A stretch of DNA of 64,000 bases from WRHT01 sp031550525 (GTDB lineage Bacteria; Desulfobacterota; Desulfovibrionia; Desulfovibrionales; Desulfovibrionaceae), in the NCBI GenBank assembly GCA_031550525.1, contig JAVBON010000026.1:1-64000 (forward strand). The letters are read 5' to 3'. Positions 52,692-62,338 of the stretch are shown here, one piece after another; the first letter of the stretch is position 1; each line of letters opens with the position of its first letter. The position numbers were made by a program, and so were the translations under genes. The notes under the pieces are model-generated. The model was not told the origin of the DNA and did not search any database. It saw only the letters and a list, made by a program, of their open reading frames with translations.

Positions 52692-53699
52692 CTATTCGTA
52701 CAGGTTAACCGCTTCCGGCCTGCTTGCGCCGCGCAACAGGCGCGAGGACCGCACTATTTTCTCGGCGTTTATGCGGTTGCCCAGCAGCAGCACTTTTATA
52801 AGGGTGGCCGCATCGGTAAACTCCAGCAAAGAAGCCACTGTGGCGTCTGATATGGCGTCGCCCTCCTCTTTGCCCACGGCCACGCTGAGCCTGCCGGTGC
52901 AGAGGCTGAGGTAGTGCTCCAAAAACCAGCCGTAATCAGCGGCCAAGGCCTCGTCAAAACCTTTGGCGCGCACGTACGGCACAAGCTCCTCACGGATAAA
53001 ATAGGTGTATACGGCCCGCTCCACCGTATCGGCACGGTCCTTCTCCCACCAGTAGTAGCCGTAGCCCACCAGATCGCTGCCCACGTATTTTTTGGCATTC
53101 ATCAAAAAGAGCGCGGTCAGGTACAAATCTTCCACAAAGCGCAACACCTTGCTGGAATGGGCGGTTTCGCACACCGAAAGGCACAGGTCTTTGGAATAGA
53201 GCTTGTTCCACAACACGGTGCCGTGAATGTCCGTTTTGAGGTATTTGGTAAAAATATCGCGCCCTTCAAGTATTTCCGCAAAGGGGTCGCCCATATGAAA
53301 ATAGCGCTTGAAATTGCCTATATTGTCTGTGAAGGCAGCGCGAAAATGCAGCACATCCGCCCCTGCTTCGTCAAACATGGCTACATGCCGGGCCAGAGTA
53401 TCGTCACCTTTAAGGGTGTCGTCGGCATCGGCAAAGGCTATTATGCGGCCGGCAGCGCCCTCAATGCCCAAAAGCCTTGCCTCTTTGGTGTACACGCGCC
53501 GGTTGTTGTACAAGGCCCGCACGTTAAGCCCCTTGGCGCGGTAAGCGTCCAGCAGGTCGCCGCAGCTTTCTTCCGAGCAGTCATCTACCACCACAACTTC
53601 CAAATCAACGCCCCGCTGCGCCAAAATGCTGTCAAACAGCACCGGCAGGCAATGCTTGTGGTTATGGTTGGGCACTATTATGGAAATTGTCGGCTGCAT
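52692..53699 (-). CDS. Glycosyltransferase family 2
   Basis: This 335-residue cytoplasmic enzyme opens with ISIIVPNHNHKHCLPVLFDSILAQRG and has the acceptor/metal site FADADDTLKGDD near residue 90-100, both standard for GT-A fold GT2 enzymes. Donor and acceptor sugars are unknown. GGAGG precedes the ATG. The gap to the radical SAM gene is 33 bases. Confidence 0.88.
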   Translation of the reverse strand: MQPTISIIVPNHNHKHCLPVLFDSILAQRGVDLEVVVVDDCSEESCGDLLDAYRAKGLNVRALYNNRRVYTKEARLLGIEGAAGRIIAFADADDTLKGDDTLARHVAMFDEAGADVLHFRAAFTDNIGNFKRYFHMGDPFAEILEGRDIFTKYLKTDIHGTVLWNKLYSKDLCLSVCETAHSSKVLRFVEDLYLTALFLMNAKKYVGSDLVGYGYYWWEKDRADTVERAVYTYFIREELVPYVRAKGFDEALAADYGWFLEHYLSLCTGRLSVAVGKEEGDAISDATVASLLEFTDAATLIKVLLLGNRINAEKIVRSSRLLRGASRPEAVNLYE

Positions 53700-53750
53700 T
53701 TTTCCTCCTGGTTATTGCTGGCAAGTAGCGGGCATAGCCATTGCCGCGCG

Positions 53751-55934
53751 TCAGTTACCGTTATTTGCGGAATCTGGCAGCATGGCCATAATATAATCAA
53801 TATTGACCTTTTCATGCTCGGCTATGCGCGGTAGCGCTATACGCGCAAAATCGGGGCATGTAAGCGCCGCCTTTTCTACCAGCTTGAAATCATTATGTGT
53901 TTTTGCATAATTAATCAGATCTCCAAAAACACTAAAACTTTTAGGCCCTAATATGGAAAAATAACGTCCGCCAAGGCGCCTGTTAACCGTGTTATAGCAA
54001 ATCAATTCATCCAGGCCCCATTTGGCCCTATGCGCGGTCATATCCACATGCGTGCCGTAAAAAAGAGAGTCTTTATGCCTCCTGTATACGCTCATCGGCT
54101 CGTTAATAAAGCCTATTTTTCCAATTTCGGCATGCAAAATATGCCAGTACCAGTCGCCTGGCGTTAAATCCGGCACAAACCAATCCGGCAAACCGTCTTT
54201 AAAACGCCAGCGGTACATTACGGAACCTGTCTGCATCATGTTCAGCCGCAGTAAATCCGTAAGATAATAAAACTGGCGCACCCCGCGCCGCAAATAGTTT
54301 TCTGAAGGGTAGTACTCTTCGTGCTCCGGCGTATCTTCAAACAATACCTTGGCAACATGAAAGCACACGGTACAATCCTGATGCTTGTCCAAAAAATCCG
54401 CCTGTTTTTGCAGCTTATGATCGTCAATAAAATAATCATCGCCGTCAAGCAACGCTACATAAGGGCTGTTGGCCCGGTTGAACATTTCCCAAATGCCTTC
54501 GCCTTCAAACAGCCATGGGTGGTGTATGTATGTTATCGAACCGGGGTGTTGCTTCGCGTATCCTTCAACAAGGCCTCTAATGCCGTCGCTTGCACCGGCA
54601 TCCATAATAAGATGGCGCACGGGAAAATCTGTTTTTTGAGCCAGCACGCTTTCAATATTATCCGCAATAAACTTCTCATGGTTGGCGGTAAGCGTACATA
54701 CTGTGACCTTGTAGTCTTCAGCCGGAGTATCTCCAACCGCCACGCGGGCAAAATTTTCTCCAGCCGCGCGTTCCATGGCCTGTTTAAGCACAGCCATATC
54801 CGGTTTAAGCATGCATGAGGGAAACCGGCGTAACATTTCCAGCAAAAGAGCCGCAAAACCGTCTGGCAAACTTTTTACCGCCCTGGCCGCATCGTCAAAG
54901 CTCAAATCGCCGTACTGAGGCAGCAGGTCGCTTGCGGATAATTGCGGGAAGTCCGCCTTGCGGCCCGTTATTATTTCCACCTGCCTTATAAACGGCATGT
55001 ATTTTTTGATAATATCATGGCGGAGATTGGCGCTTAATAATGAATGACGTTGCGGCTCACGCGCAAAAACCGTCATACATTCCATAATCGCCGGGTATAG
55101 CGCCGAAAATTCCCCATACCCGCGTTGCATATGCATATCGGCATATAAAGGCGAGCCATGCATGCCAAGCATAAGCATACTATAATACAGGTTCTGGATT
55201 GCATTAATAAAAAACAGCAGCGCTGGCGGCAGCTTAAAATCAACCGGCCCGGCAGGGGGAATATGCTCGCCGGTATCTACCCACGCAGGCATAATGGACG
55301 CGTGCTCACATATCTTTCCGGCCAAAGCGCCGCCAAAGTCCGGCTCGCCATTATCAACCAGCACCTCAAGGCCCGCCAGGCCCCGCCCTTGCAGGCTATG
55401 CAGATAAAGCAATCCGGCAAGCGGATTCACCGGCTCGTCCTTTAGCGAGCTGCTAATTAAAAGACCCGGAGTTTCAAGAAGTTGACGGTAGGTAACTGGC
55501 GTATGAGCCACGGCTTTTGACAACACGCCGTACTCAAGCAGAGACTCCATCTCTATATCAGGCCGGGCGCAAGCCCATAAAAAAGACTGACCCGCATTGG
55601 GGCAAACAGCGCGGGTTTGTTCGTATACATGTTTGATATAGTCGGGAAAATAACCGTAAAACGGCCAGAACAAACACACGCGGCTATCATTGCCGGTGCT
55701 TGTTTCGCGCTTGGCGGCAAGCCAGTCAAAATTCTGCTGGCTATATGCCGCCGGTACGGGCAGTATTCCGCTGAAGACCAGCTTTGTTGGGGAATCCGGG
55801 GCGATATCAAACATGCCGTGCGCAGCAATAAGGCCGTGTGACTGAATAAAATCGCGGTTTAAAGTCAAAACCCCGTCGGCAGCAAAAATATGCCTGAAAT
55901 TGCCCAATACATGTACTATTTTTCCAATTCCCAT
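53751..55934 (-). CDS. Large protein with C-terminal GT2 domain
   Basis: This protein of about 727 residues has a GT2 domain at roughly 410-620, with VTVCTLTANHEKFIADNIESVLAQ, LIMDAGASDG and VALLDGDDYFIDDHK. The N-terminal 400 residues match no family I can name; they begin MGIGKIVHVLGNFRH and include alternating strand and helix segments that could be another glycosyltransferase fold. I prefer the ATG at 55934, which has GGGG upstream. In-frame TTG at 56018 and ATGs at 56003 and 55988 would lengthen it by up to 28 residues. The gene is AT-richer than its neighbours. The gap 55935-56286 shows no gene. Confidence 0.75.
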   Translation of the reverse strand: MGIGKIVHVLGNFRHIFAADGVLTLNRDFIQSHGLIAAHGMFDIAPDSPTKLVFSGILPVPAAYSQQNFDWLAAKRETSTGNDSRVCLFWPFYGYFPDYIKHVYEQTRAVCPNAGQSFLWACARPDIEMESLLEYGVLSKAVAHTPVTYRQLLETPGLLISSSLKDEPVNPLAGLLYLHSLQGRGLAGLEVLVDNGEPDFGGALAGKICEHASIMPAWVDTGEHIPPAGPVDFKLPPALLFFINAIQNLYYSMLMLGMHGSPLYADMHMQRGYGEFSALYPAIMECMTVFAREPQRHSLLSANLRHDIIKKYMPFIRQVEIITGRKADFPQLSASDLLPQYGDLSFDDAARAVKSLPDGFAALLLEMLRRFPSCMLKPDMAVLKQAMERAAGENFARVAVGDTPAEDYKVTVCTLTANHEKFIADNIESVLAQKTDFPVRHLIMDAGASDGIRGLVEGYAKQHPGSITYIHHPWLFEGEGIWEMFNRANSPYVALLDGDDYFIDDHKLQKQADFLDKHQDCTVCFHVAKVLFEDTPEHEEYYPSENYLRRGVRQFYYLTDLLRLNMMQTGSVMYRWRFKDGLPDWFVPDLTPGDWYWHILHAEIGKIGFINEPMSVYRRHKDSLFYGTHVDMTAHRAKWGLDELICYNTVNRRLGGRYFSILGPKSFSVFGDLINYAKTHNDFKLVEKAALTCPDFARIALPRIAEHEKVNIDYIMAMLPDSANNGN

Positions 55935-56286
55935 ATTATACACCCCGGCCCAATATGCATGCCAATACCCAATAAAACCCGGAGCCATGCCATAACCGCG
56001 CATATCTTGTTTAAGCAAAGATAAATGAGGTTAACCGCCGCAGGCATACTTTGCTCAAGTTCTCAAAAAGGCATATAAAGCAATTGCCATGTACAAGCAA
56101 CATACGTGCCAAAACAGCCTTAACCATATTACGATATACGCAATTACCCCTAATTCATGCGGCATTGTGCCTAAACACATAAACAACACCAGTTCTAAAG
56201 AACGCGCGTATTCATCCGAATAGTCTCTTGAGCCGGTTTTTTATCAGGTAAAATTCATCAATCTTCAAATACTATCAGGTAACATT

Positions 56287-57549
56287 ATGTACGATAAAGA
56301 TTTTTATGATGAAAATCACAAGTACTCCATCAATTCCGCAAAAGAGGTAATCGCATATATCGAAAAAATATTGCCCGGAATCGCCACTGTTGCCGATATA
56401 GGATGCGGCATGGGCGCATGGCTGAATGAATGGAAAAAGCATGGCAAAAAAGTTTACGGTTTCGATAACAATGAAATGCCGGATAATGACTGGTTGCTGG
56501 AGCGCAGGGAGTTCACGAAGTATGACCTCGCTCAGCCGCTGCCCTTGCCGGATGCCAAATTCGACCTGTGCATGTCTCTGGAGGTTGCGGAACACTTGGA
56601 TGCAACCCATGCCGACACATTTATAAGAAGCATATGCCAATATAGCGATCTTGTGCTGTTTAGCGCCGCTATTCCGGGGCAAACCGGAATAAACCACGTT
56701 AATGAGCAGTGGCCGCAGTATTGGGTTAAAAAATTTATGGCCAACGGGTTTTATGCCTATGATATTCTACGGCTGCCGTTTTGGAATAACCATGGCGTGG
56801 CCTGGTGGTATTCACAGAATATGCTGATTTTTGCCCGTGAAAACAGTAAATATGCCACTATGCTGAATGAGAAACATGAAAGGAAGGAATATATTTTTCC
56901 ACTTGTGCATCCAAAGTGCCTGTATATGTATAGAGAAATGTATGAAGAAGCGTTAAATACAAGCCACAATATGGAAATTCCATCAGATTTAAAAGCATAT
57001 GAGCGAATACATTACGTTGAACAGACAAAAATACCTACCCACCTTACGGATAAAGAAAAATTTATACTATACGCTCTTGCCGGCTCGGCAGCATCAAACG
57101 GTAAAATAAATTTTGTCGAGCTCGGCTCATATCTTGGCGCGTCTTCCATATGCATAGCTTCAGCCCTTACGGGCAAGGCCCGGCTTTATTGCGTTGACAC
57201 CTGGCAAAATGAAGGAATGCGGGAAGGCCTGCGCGATACATACAGTGAATTTATAACCAATATAGATATGTTATCGCGAACGATTACTCCCTTACGCGGT
57301 AAAAGCGCTGAAGTGGCGCGCACTTTTAACAACAATGTGGATTTCTTGTTTATTGACGCAGATCATAATTATGAAGGGATTATGGCCGATCTGAACGCAT
57401 GGTGGCCAAAACTTCTACCTGGGGCAATAGTGCTCATGCACGATGTAGGCTGGGCCGAAGGCCTGAAAAAAGCGCTTGACGATTTTGTCCGCCCCCGTAC
57501 ACACTCGCATGGCCGTTTGCCAAATATGTTTTGGGGAGTCGTGAAGTAA
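56287..57549 (+). CDS. Double methyltransferase fusion
   Basis: This 420-residue protein contains two different SAM-dependent methyltransferase domains. The first (residues about 20-190) has VADIGCGMGAW, YGFDNNEMP and MSLEVAEHLDATHADTF. The second (about 255-420) has FVELGSYLGASSICIA, LYCVDTWQNEG and FLFIDADHNYEG, a class more like O-methyltransferases of the Methyltransf_24 type. Both binding motifs look intact. Base composition is AT-rich and the start has only a weak AGGT site. In this locus it may methylate two positions of one sugar or acyl group. Confidence 0.82.
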   Translation: MYDKDFYDENHKYSINSAKEVIAYIEKILPGIATVADIGCGMGAWLNEWKKHGKKVYGFDNNEMPDNDWLLERREFTKYDLAQPLPLPDAKFDLCMSLEVAEHLDATHADTFIRSICQYSDLVLFSAAIPGQTGINHVNEQWPQYWVKKFMANGFYAYDILRLPFWNNHGVAWWYSQNMLIFARENSKYATMLNEKHERKEYIFPLVHPKCLYMYREMYEEALNTSHNMEIPSDLKAYERIHYVEQTKIPTHLTDKEKFILYALAGSAASNGKINFVELGSYLGASSICIASALTGKARLYCVDTWQNEGMREGLRDTYSEFITNIDMLSRTITPLRGKSAEVARTFNNNVDFLFIDADHNYEGIMADLNAWWPKLLPGAIVLMHDVGWAEGLKKALDDFVRPRTHSHGRLPNMFWGVVK

Positions 57550-57742
57550 ACGGCGCTGAAGTTTGCCTGCAAATATGCGGAGGTGGGTTGTTAAGCCTTT
57601 AAAAGTATCCGCCTGACACTTGCATATTCATTGTGTAAAATATTCAATGCTATTGATTAGTTATGGTTACAAAAAACGATTTAAAATTACGTTAAAACAG
57701 CAATTTTGAAATGATTGAGTTACAATTCTCAAGAGCAATTTA

Positions 57743-58978
57743 ATGCTAAATAAACAATTTTTTGTGACAATACATACAAAAATAAAAATTTTGTCCTATG
57801 TAACCACGGAAAGAATTGCCAAATATATAACCAATCCTAAAACCGCTCTGTGGTTGTCGCAGATATTGCTGCGTCTTGGCATGAACAAGCACGCTCTTAT
57901 ATTGGCAAAAAATTTTTTGCGGTTGGAATGCCCGCTGCCAGCCGACGCCCCTTGCGCCCCCAAACCGCCCCTCCACAAAAGCGACCGTATTGTTGAGGTC
58001 TCGGTTATCATCCCCACTTGCAACCGGGCGGAATCACTTAACCGTCTGCTTGAATCACTAAAAAATCAAAACTGTGCCGCTGAAAATTTTGAAGTCATAG
58101 TAGTCAATAACGCTTCTTCAGATCATACCGATGAAATTTGCCGCCGCCACTCAACATCTTTTAAAAATTTTACCGTTGTAAACGAAAAAAAGCCCGGCCT
58201 GCTGGCCGCCAGGCATGCGGGCTGGGCAGCGGCATCTTCCAATATTCTCACTTTTTGCGATGATGACATTGAGCCGAACCCGTTATGGCTTTCAACCATA
58301 ATCGGTACCATGCAAAGCAGCCCTAACGTAATGCTTATGGGCGGCAACAATACGCCAACCTTTGAGGTTGCCCCGCCCGCATGGATGGACGAGTTGTGGC
58401 ATGAGGCGGGTGGCGTTAGGTATAACCCATGCTACAGCCTAATAACCGGCATAAAAGAAGTAATGGAGGCCCCGCTGCCAGATCTGGTGTTCGGGTGCAA
58501 CTACACGGTAAGACGGCAAGCATTGGAAGCCGCCTTGGGTTTTCAACCGGATATAATGCCCAAAACCCTATTGCGGGGCGGTGGCGAAAGCGGAATAATC
58601 GCGCCTATGCTGGCGCTTACAAACGGCAAAGTGCTGCTTCACCCGGACGCATCAGTAAAACACCACATGCCCGCCGCGAGGCTGAGCCATGATTATTTGT
58701 ACAAACGTGGAATAGCTATTACCATAAGTGCATTGTACGAATACTTCCGATGCCAAAAGACGCGTTCAGGGCTAATATCCTACAACCGTCAACATCCAGT
58801 AGCGCTGCAACTGTTGTTTGCAGCGCAGCAGGCCGCCTTCAAGGCATACTTGCATGCGGTATTGTCAAATCAGGAGTTACGGGCGTGGATTAACCTGCCC
58901 TCTTACTTAGGCAATGAAAGCCCGGAAATAATGCTGCCGGATGACGCTTTCATCTTTGGAACCCAACTGAAATGGTAG
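57743..58978 (+). CDS. Glycosyltransferase family 2
   Basis: This 411-residue protein has a helical N-terminal region of about 85 residues and a GT2 catalytic domain with VSVIIPTCNRAESLNRLLESLKNQ, VVNNASSDHTDEI and LTFCDDDIEPNPLW. A C-terminal helical region follows. Donor and acceptor are unknown. The gene is AT-rich like its left neighbour and lies 193 bases after it. The start at 57743 has no strong ribosome site. Confidence 0.83.
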   Translation: MLNKQFFVTIHTKIKILSYVTTERIAKYITNPKTALWLSQILLRLGMNKHALILAKNFLRLECPLPADAPCAPKPPLHKSDRIVEVSVIIPTCNRAESLNRLLESLKNQNCAAENFEVIVVNNASSDHTDEICRRHSTSFKNFTVVNEKKPGLLAARHAGWAAASSNILTFCDDDIEPNPLWLSTIIGTMQSSPNVMLMGGNNTPTFEVAPPAWMDELWHEAGGVRYNPCYSLITGIKEVMEAPLPDLVFGCNYTVRRQALEAALGFQPDIMPKTLLRGGGESGIIAPMLALTNGKVLLHPDASVKHHMPAARLSHDYLYKRGIAITISALYEYFRCQKTRSGLISYNRQHPVALQLLFAAQQAAFKAYLHAVLSNQELRAWINLPSYLGNESPEIMLPDDAFIFGTQLKW

Positions 58979-58985
58979 AACCAAT

Positions 58986-59417
58986 ATGACAGAATCGATT
59001 GAACATAACGGGCTTGTTATTTGCCTGATCTTGCGTGGCAATGTTTCTTCACCCGGCATCCATTTTTTCACGCCGGAATCTTTCTCGCAGCAACTTGGCT
59101 ACATGAACCGTCCTGCCGGCCATGCCATACCGCCGCACACGCATAACCCCATACCGCGCGTAATAGAATGGACGCAGGAAGTGCTTTTTATAAAAAGCGG
59201 CAAGGTACGGCTGGATTTATACGCGCCTGAAAGCCGCGAATACCTTGAAAGCCATATACTCAGGCCAGGCGACGTGGTTTTGCTGGCCCACGGAGGTCAC
59301 GGGCTGCATATGCTTGAAGAAAGCGAGATTATTGAGGTAAAGCAGGGTCCCTATGTCGGCAATGCCGACAAAACCCGCTTTCAGCCTGTACAAGATGCCG
59401 AACTAAACATAAAATGA
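58986..59417 (+). CDS. Cupin-fold protein
   Basis: This 143-residue protein has the cupin core: GYMNRPAGHAIPPHTHNP with metal-binding His pairs, then EVLFIKSGKVRLDLY and LRPGDVVLLAHGGHGLHMLEES. The metal residues (HTH and a later His) are in place. Small cupins in glycan loci can act as sugar isomerases or epimerases, but I cannot assign a reaction. It starts seven bases after the GT2 gene and ends four bases before the next. Confidence 0.78.
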   Translation: MTESIEHNGLVICLILRGNVSSPGIHFFTPESFSQQLGYMNRPAGHAIPPHTHNPIPRVIEWTQEVLFIKSGKVRLDLYAPESREYLESHILRPGDVVLLAHGGHGLHMLEESEIIEVKQGPYVGNADKTRFQPVQDAELNIK

Positions 59418-59421
59418 CGGC

Positions 59422-60336
59422 ATGAGCATACTATGCGCCACTACCCGCGCCGTTCGCAACCTTGCGGATAGAGCGCATAAATGGGTGTATCGCAACCACG
59501 AGCTGCCCTCCCTGATAAAACAATACAAACCGGGGGTGACTGCGCCGTGGTCTCCCAGCTATATCGCGGCGCGCAACCACTTTGCGCTGCAACAAATAAA
59601 TTCTCCCGCGTTGTCCGGCTTATTCGCCGGTTCAGGCAACAACACGGGCTTTCTGCCGGAAGGATACGGCGTAAGTTTTGACGAGCGCTGCGTGGAATGG
59701 CCATGGGCTTTGGCAAATATGCAAAAAGAAGAAACGCGCGTGCTGGATGCCGGTTCCGCCTTGAACCATTGGCACATTTTAAACCTGCCGGTCTGGGAAC
59801 ATAAAAAGCTTGATATTTACACTCTCGCTCCAGAGCCGTACTGCGCCCCGGCCGCAAATATTTCATACCTGTTCGGCGATTTGCGCTCAACACCTTACAA
59901 AAACGGCGAATTTACGCTGATGATTTCAATTTCCACCCTTGAGCACATAGGTATGGACAATCAGGCTTACTCCGGCCGGAAGGACCATGCCGAGCATGAT
60001 CATGACGCCTTGTTTCACACCCTGAGCGAGCTTAAACGGATTATCAAACCTGGGGGCAGGTTGTTGTTCACCGTACCCTTTGGCGCATACGTGAATTGCA
60101 AAACATTCAGACAGTTTGATGCCGCTTTGCTTGCCCGTTGCCGCGAGCATTTTGCCCCGTCGGAAGCTAGCGAAGCCTTCTTTCTATACTCGGCCTCGGG
60201 CTGGCAGGCCGTTTCTGGCGCGGAATGCGCCAACGCGTCATATGTTTTGTCGGATTACAACCCCAAAAACTTTGCAATACAACCTGATCTGGCCGCTGCG
60301 GCCCGCGCGGTCGCCTGTTGCCGGTGGCGTGTATAA
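59422..60336 (+). CDS. SAM-dependent methyltransferase
   Basis: This 304-residue protein has a class I methyltransferase fold in its second half: TRVLDAGSALNHWHI as a variant of motif I, YLFGDLRSTPYKNGEFTLMISISTLEHIG, then IIKPGGRLLFTVPFGAYVNC. The first 110 residues are of unknown fold. Gly-rich motif I is looser than usual, which lowers certainty about activity. The start has a GACGGC site and its stop overlaps the aminotransferase start by one base. Confidence 0.78.
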   Translation: MSILCATTRAVRNLADRAHKWVYRNHELPSLIKQYKPGVTAPWSPSYIAARNHFALQQINSPALSGLFAGSGNNTGFLPEGYGVSFDERCVEWPWALANMQKEETRVLDAGSALNHWHILNLPVWEHKKLDIYTLAPEPYCAPAANISYLFGDLRSTPYKNGEFTLMISISTLEHIGMDNQAYSGRKDHAEHDHDALFHTLSELKRIIKPGGRLLFTVPFGAYVNCKTFRQFDAALLARCREHFAPSEASEAFFLYSASGWQAVSGAECANASYVLSDYNPKNFAIQPDLAAAARAVACCRWRV

Positions 60337-61463
60337 TGAAAATTTTCATCCAGGTCTGCACCCCCATGCTGGGCGGAAACGAGCTTGAGTACGTGACGGA
60401 TGCCGTCTCTACCGGCTGGATATCCTCTTCCGGCAAATATGTTACCGAATTCGAAAAGGCCTTTGCCGCTTATTGCGGGGCCAAGCACGGCATTGCCGTG
60501 TGCAACGGCACAGTGGCCCTGCATCTGGCCCTTGCAGCCATGGGCATAGGGCCGGGCGACGAAGTAATCATCCCCTCCTTTACAATGGCGGCCTCGGCCT
60601 TTGCCGTGTGTTACACCGGCGCCATGCCGGTGTTTGCCGATGCGGATGCGGCCACATGGAACATCAGCCCCACTGCCATAGCCGCCAAAATAACCCCGCG
60701 CACCAAGGCGATAATGCCCGTGCACATTTTCGGCAACCCTTGCGATATGCGGGCAGTTAACGCCATTGCCGCCGAACACGGCCTAGTGGTGCTGGAAGAT
60801 GCGGCTGAAGCGCATGGGGCGGAATTTGGCGGCAAAAAAACCGGCATGCTTGGGTCCATTGCAGCCTTCAGCTTTTTCGCCAATAAAAACGTCACCACCG
60901 GCGAAGGCGGCATGGCGCTTACAAACAACGACGCGCTGGCAGAGAAATGCCGCTACTACCGCAACATGTGTTTTCCGCCAAATGCGCCGCGTACCTACCT
61001 GCATGACGATATCGGCTTCAACTACCGCATGAGCAACCTGCACGCCGCCATAGGGCTGGCCCAGACGGAGAAAGCCGACCATTACCGCGCCTTGCGCGTA
61101 AAAAACGGCCTGTTATACCGCAGGCTTTTATCCGGCCTGCCGGGCGTTGCCTTGCAGCAAGACCAGCCTGGCGGCAAAAACGTATTCTGGATGAACGGCA
61201 TTTGTATAAATCCCAAAACCTACGGGCGCACCCGCAACGAGCTTGTGGAGCATTTGCGGCAACACGGCGTGGAGACCCGCCTATTCTTCAACGGCATGCA
61301 CCGCCAGCCTGCCCTGCGCAAATACGGCTGCGACTGCTCGGGGGCCTATCCAATAAGCGACCTGCTGGCCGATAACGGTTTTTATCTGCCCAGCGGCAGC
61401 GGCCTTATAGATGCGCAAATCGAATTCATCTGCTCGCTGGTACGCGATTTTCAAAGGGATTAA
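60336..61463 (+). CDS. DegT/DnrJ-type PLP sugar aminotransferase
   Basis: This 375-residue enzyme belongs to the DegT/DnrJ/EryC1 family and is closest in motifs to GDP-perosamine synthases. Signatures are GGNELEYVTDAVSTGWISSSG, GIAVCNGTVALHLALAA, EDAAEAHGAEFGGKK, and SFFANKNVTTGEGGMAL with the PLP lysine at about residue 184. It would transfer an amino group from glutamate to a keto sugar nucleotide. The nucleotide-sugar precursor genes (dehydratase and so on) are not in the window. I use the ATG at 60336, which overlaps the upstream stop. Confidence 0.9.
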   Translation: MKIFIQVCTPMLGGNELEYVTDAVSTGWISSSGKYVTEFEKAFAAYCGAKHGIAVCNGTVALHLALAAMGIGPGDEVIIPSFTMAASAFAVCYTGAMPVFADADAATWNISPTAIAAKITPRTKAIMPVHIFGNPCDMRAVNAIAAEHGLVVLEDAAEAHGAEFGGKKTGMLGSIAAFSFFANKNVTTGEGGMALTNNDALAEKCRYYRNMCFPPNAPRTYLHDDIGFNYRMSNLHAAIGLAQTEKADHYRALRVKNGLLYRRLLSGLPGVALQQDQPGGKNVFWMNGICINPKTYGRTRNELVEHLRQHGVETRLFFNGMHRQPALRKYGCDCSGAYPISDLLADNGFYLPSGSGLIDAQIEFICSLVRDFQRD

Positions 61464-61465
61464 CC

Positions 61466-62242
61466 GTGGCAGCATTTAAAGATTACGCCCGCTACTACAA
61501 CCTGCTCTATGCCGGCAAAGACTATGGCGCGGAGGCCGCTTTCGTGCTGGCAAGGCTGCTGGGCGCCGGCTGCCGCCCCGCTTCCGTACTGGACCTGGGC
61601 TGCGGCACCGGGCGGCATGCGCTGGAGTTTGCCAGTAAAGGCATTGCGGTGGAAGGGGTAGATCTTTCTCCAACCATGCTGCAACTGGGCCGCGAGGCCA
61701 TTGGCAAAACAGATCTCGGCCCGGCCTGCCCCACGCCGGTTCTGCATGAGGGCGACGTACGCTCCGTGCGCCTTGGCAAAAATTTTGACGCGGCGGTCAG
61801 CCTGTTCCACGTTATGAGCTACCAGAACACCGAGCAAGACGCCCTGGCCATGCTGAATACTGCCCGCGCCCACCTTGCGCCGGGGGGCCTCTTTTTTTTC
61901 GATTTCTGGCACGGGCCGGGCGTGCTGCGCGCCTTGCCAGAAAAACGCGTGCGCGCCATGGGTGACGGGCATACGGCAATAAAACGCGTTGCAACACCCG
62001 TGCACCGCCTGGCCGACAATATCGTCGAGGTGCATTACGATGTGGAAATTACAGATAAAATAAAAAACCAGGCGTCCAATATTAAGGAAGAGCATCATAT
62101 GCGCTATTGGTTTCTGCCGGAACTGCGCCACCTGGCCGGACAGGCAGGTTTTACGGCTGCCGCCTGCGGCGGCTGGATGCATGAGCGCGCCCCGGGCCTT
62201 GAAGACTGGAATGCGTGGATGCTCTTCAAACTCGCGGCCTGA
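61466..62242 (+). CDS. SAM-dependent methyltransferase (Methyltransf_11/25-like)
   Basis: This 258-residue protein is a standard class I methyltransferase: SVLDLGCGTGRHALEFASKGIAVEGVDLSPTML, then AAVSLFHVMSYQNTEQD and LAPGGLFFFDFWHGPGV. The GTG at 61466 lies two bases after the aminotransferase stop and is the natural coupled start. It resembles N-methyltransferases that act on sugar amines in antibiotic pathways, which suits its place next to the aminotransferase; this is inference. Confidence 0.85.
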   Translation: MAAFKDYARYYNLLYAGKDYGAEAAFVLARLLGAGCRPASVLDLGCGTGRHALEFASKGIAVEGVDLSPTMLQLGREAIGKTDLGPACPTPVLHEGDVRSVRLGKNFDAAVSLFHVMSYQNTEQDALAMLNTARAHLAPGGLFFFDFWHGPGVLRALPEKRVRAMGDGHTAIKRVATPVHRLADNIVEVHYDVEITDKIKNQASNIKEEHHMRYWFLPELRHLAGQAGFTAAACGGWMHERAPGLEDWNAWMLFKLAA

Positions 62243-62338
62243 TTGCAGCATGAGCCAATATAAATACTGAAGCATACATTTCTCGCGGCATGACACGTAA
62301 CTGTGGAATGACTGACATACTTCACGCATAACCAACAG

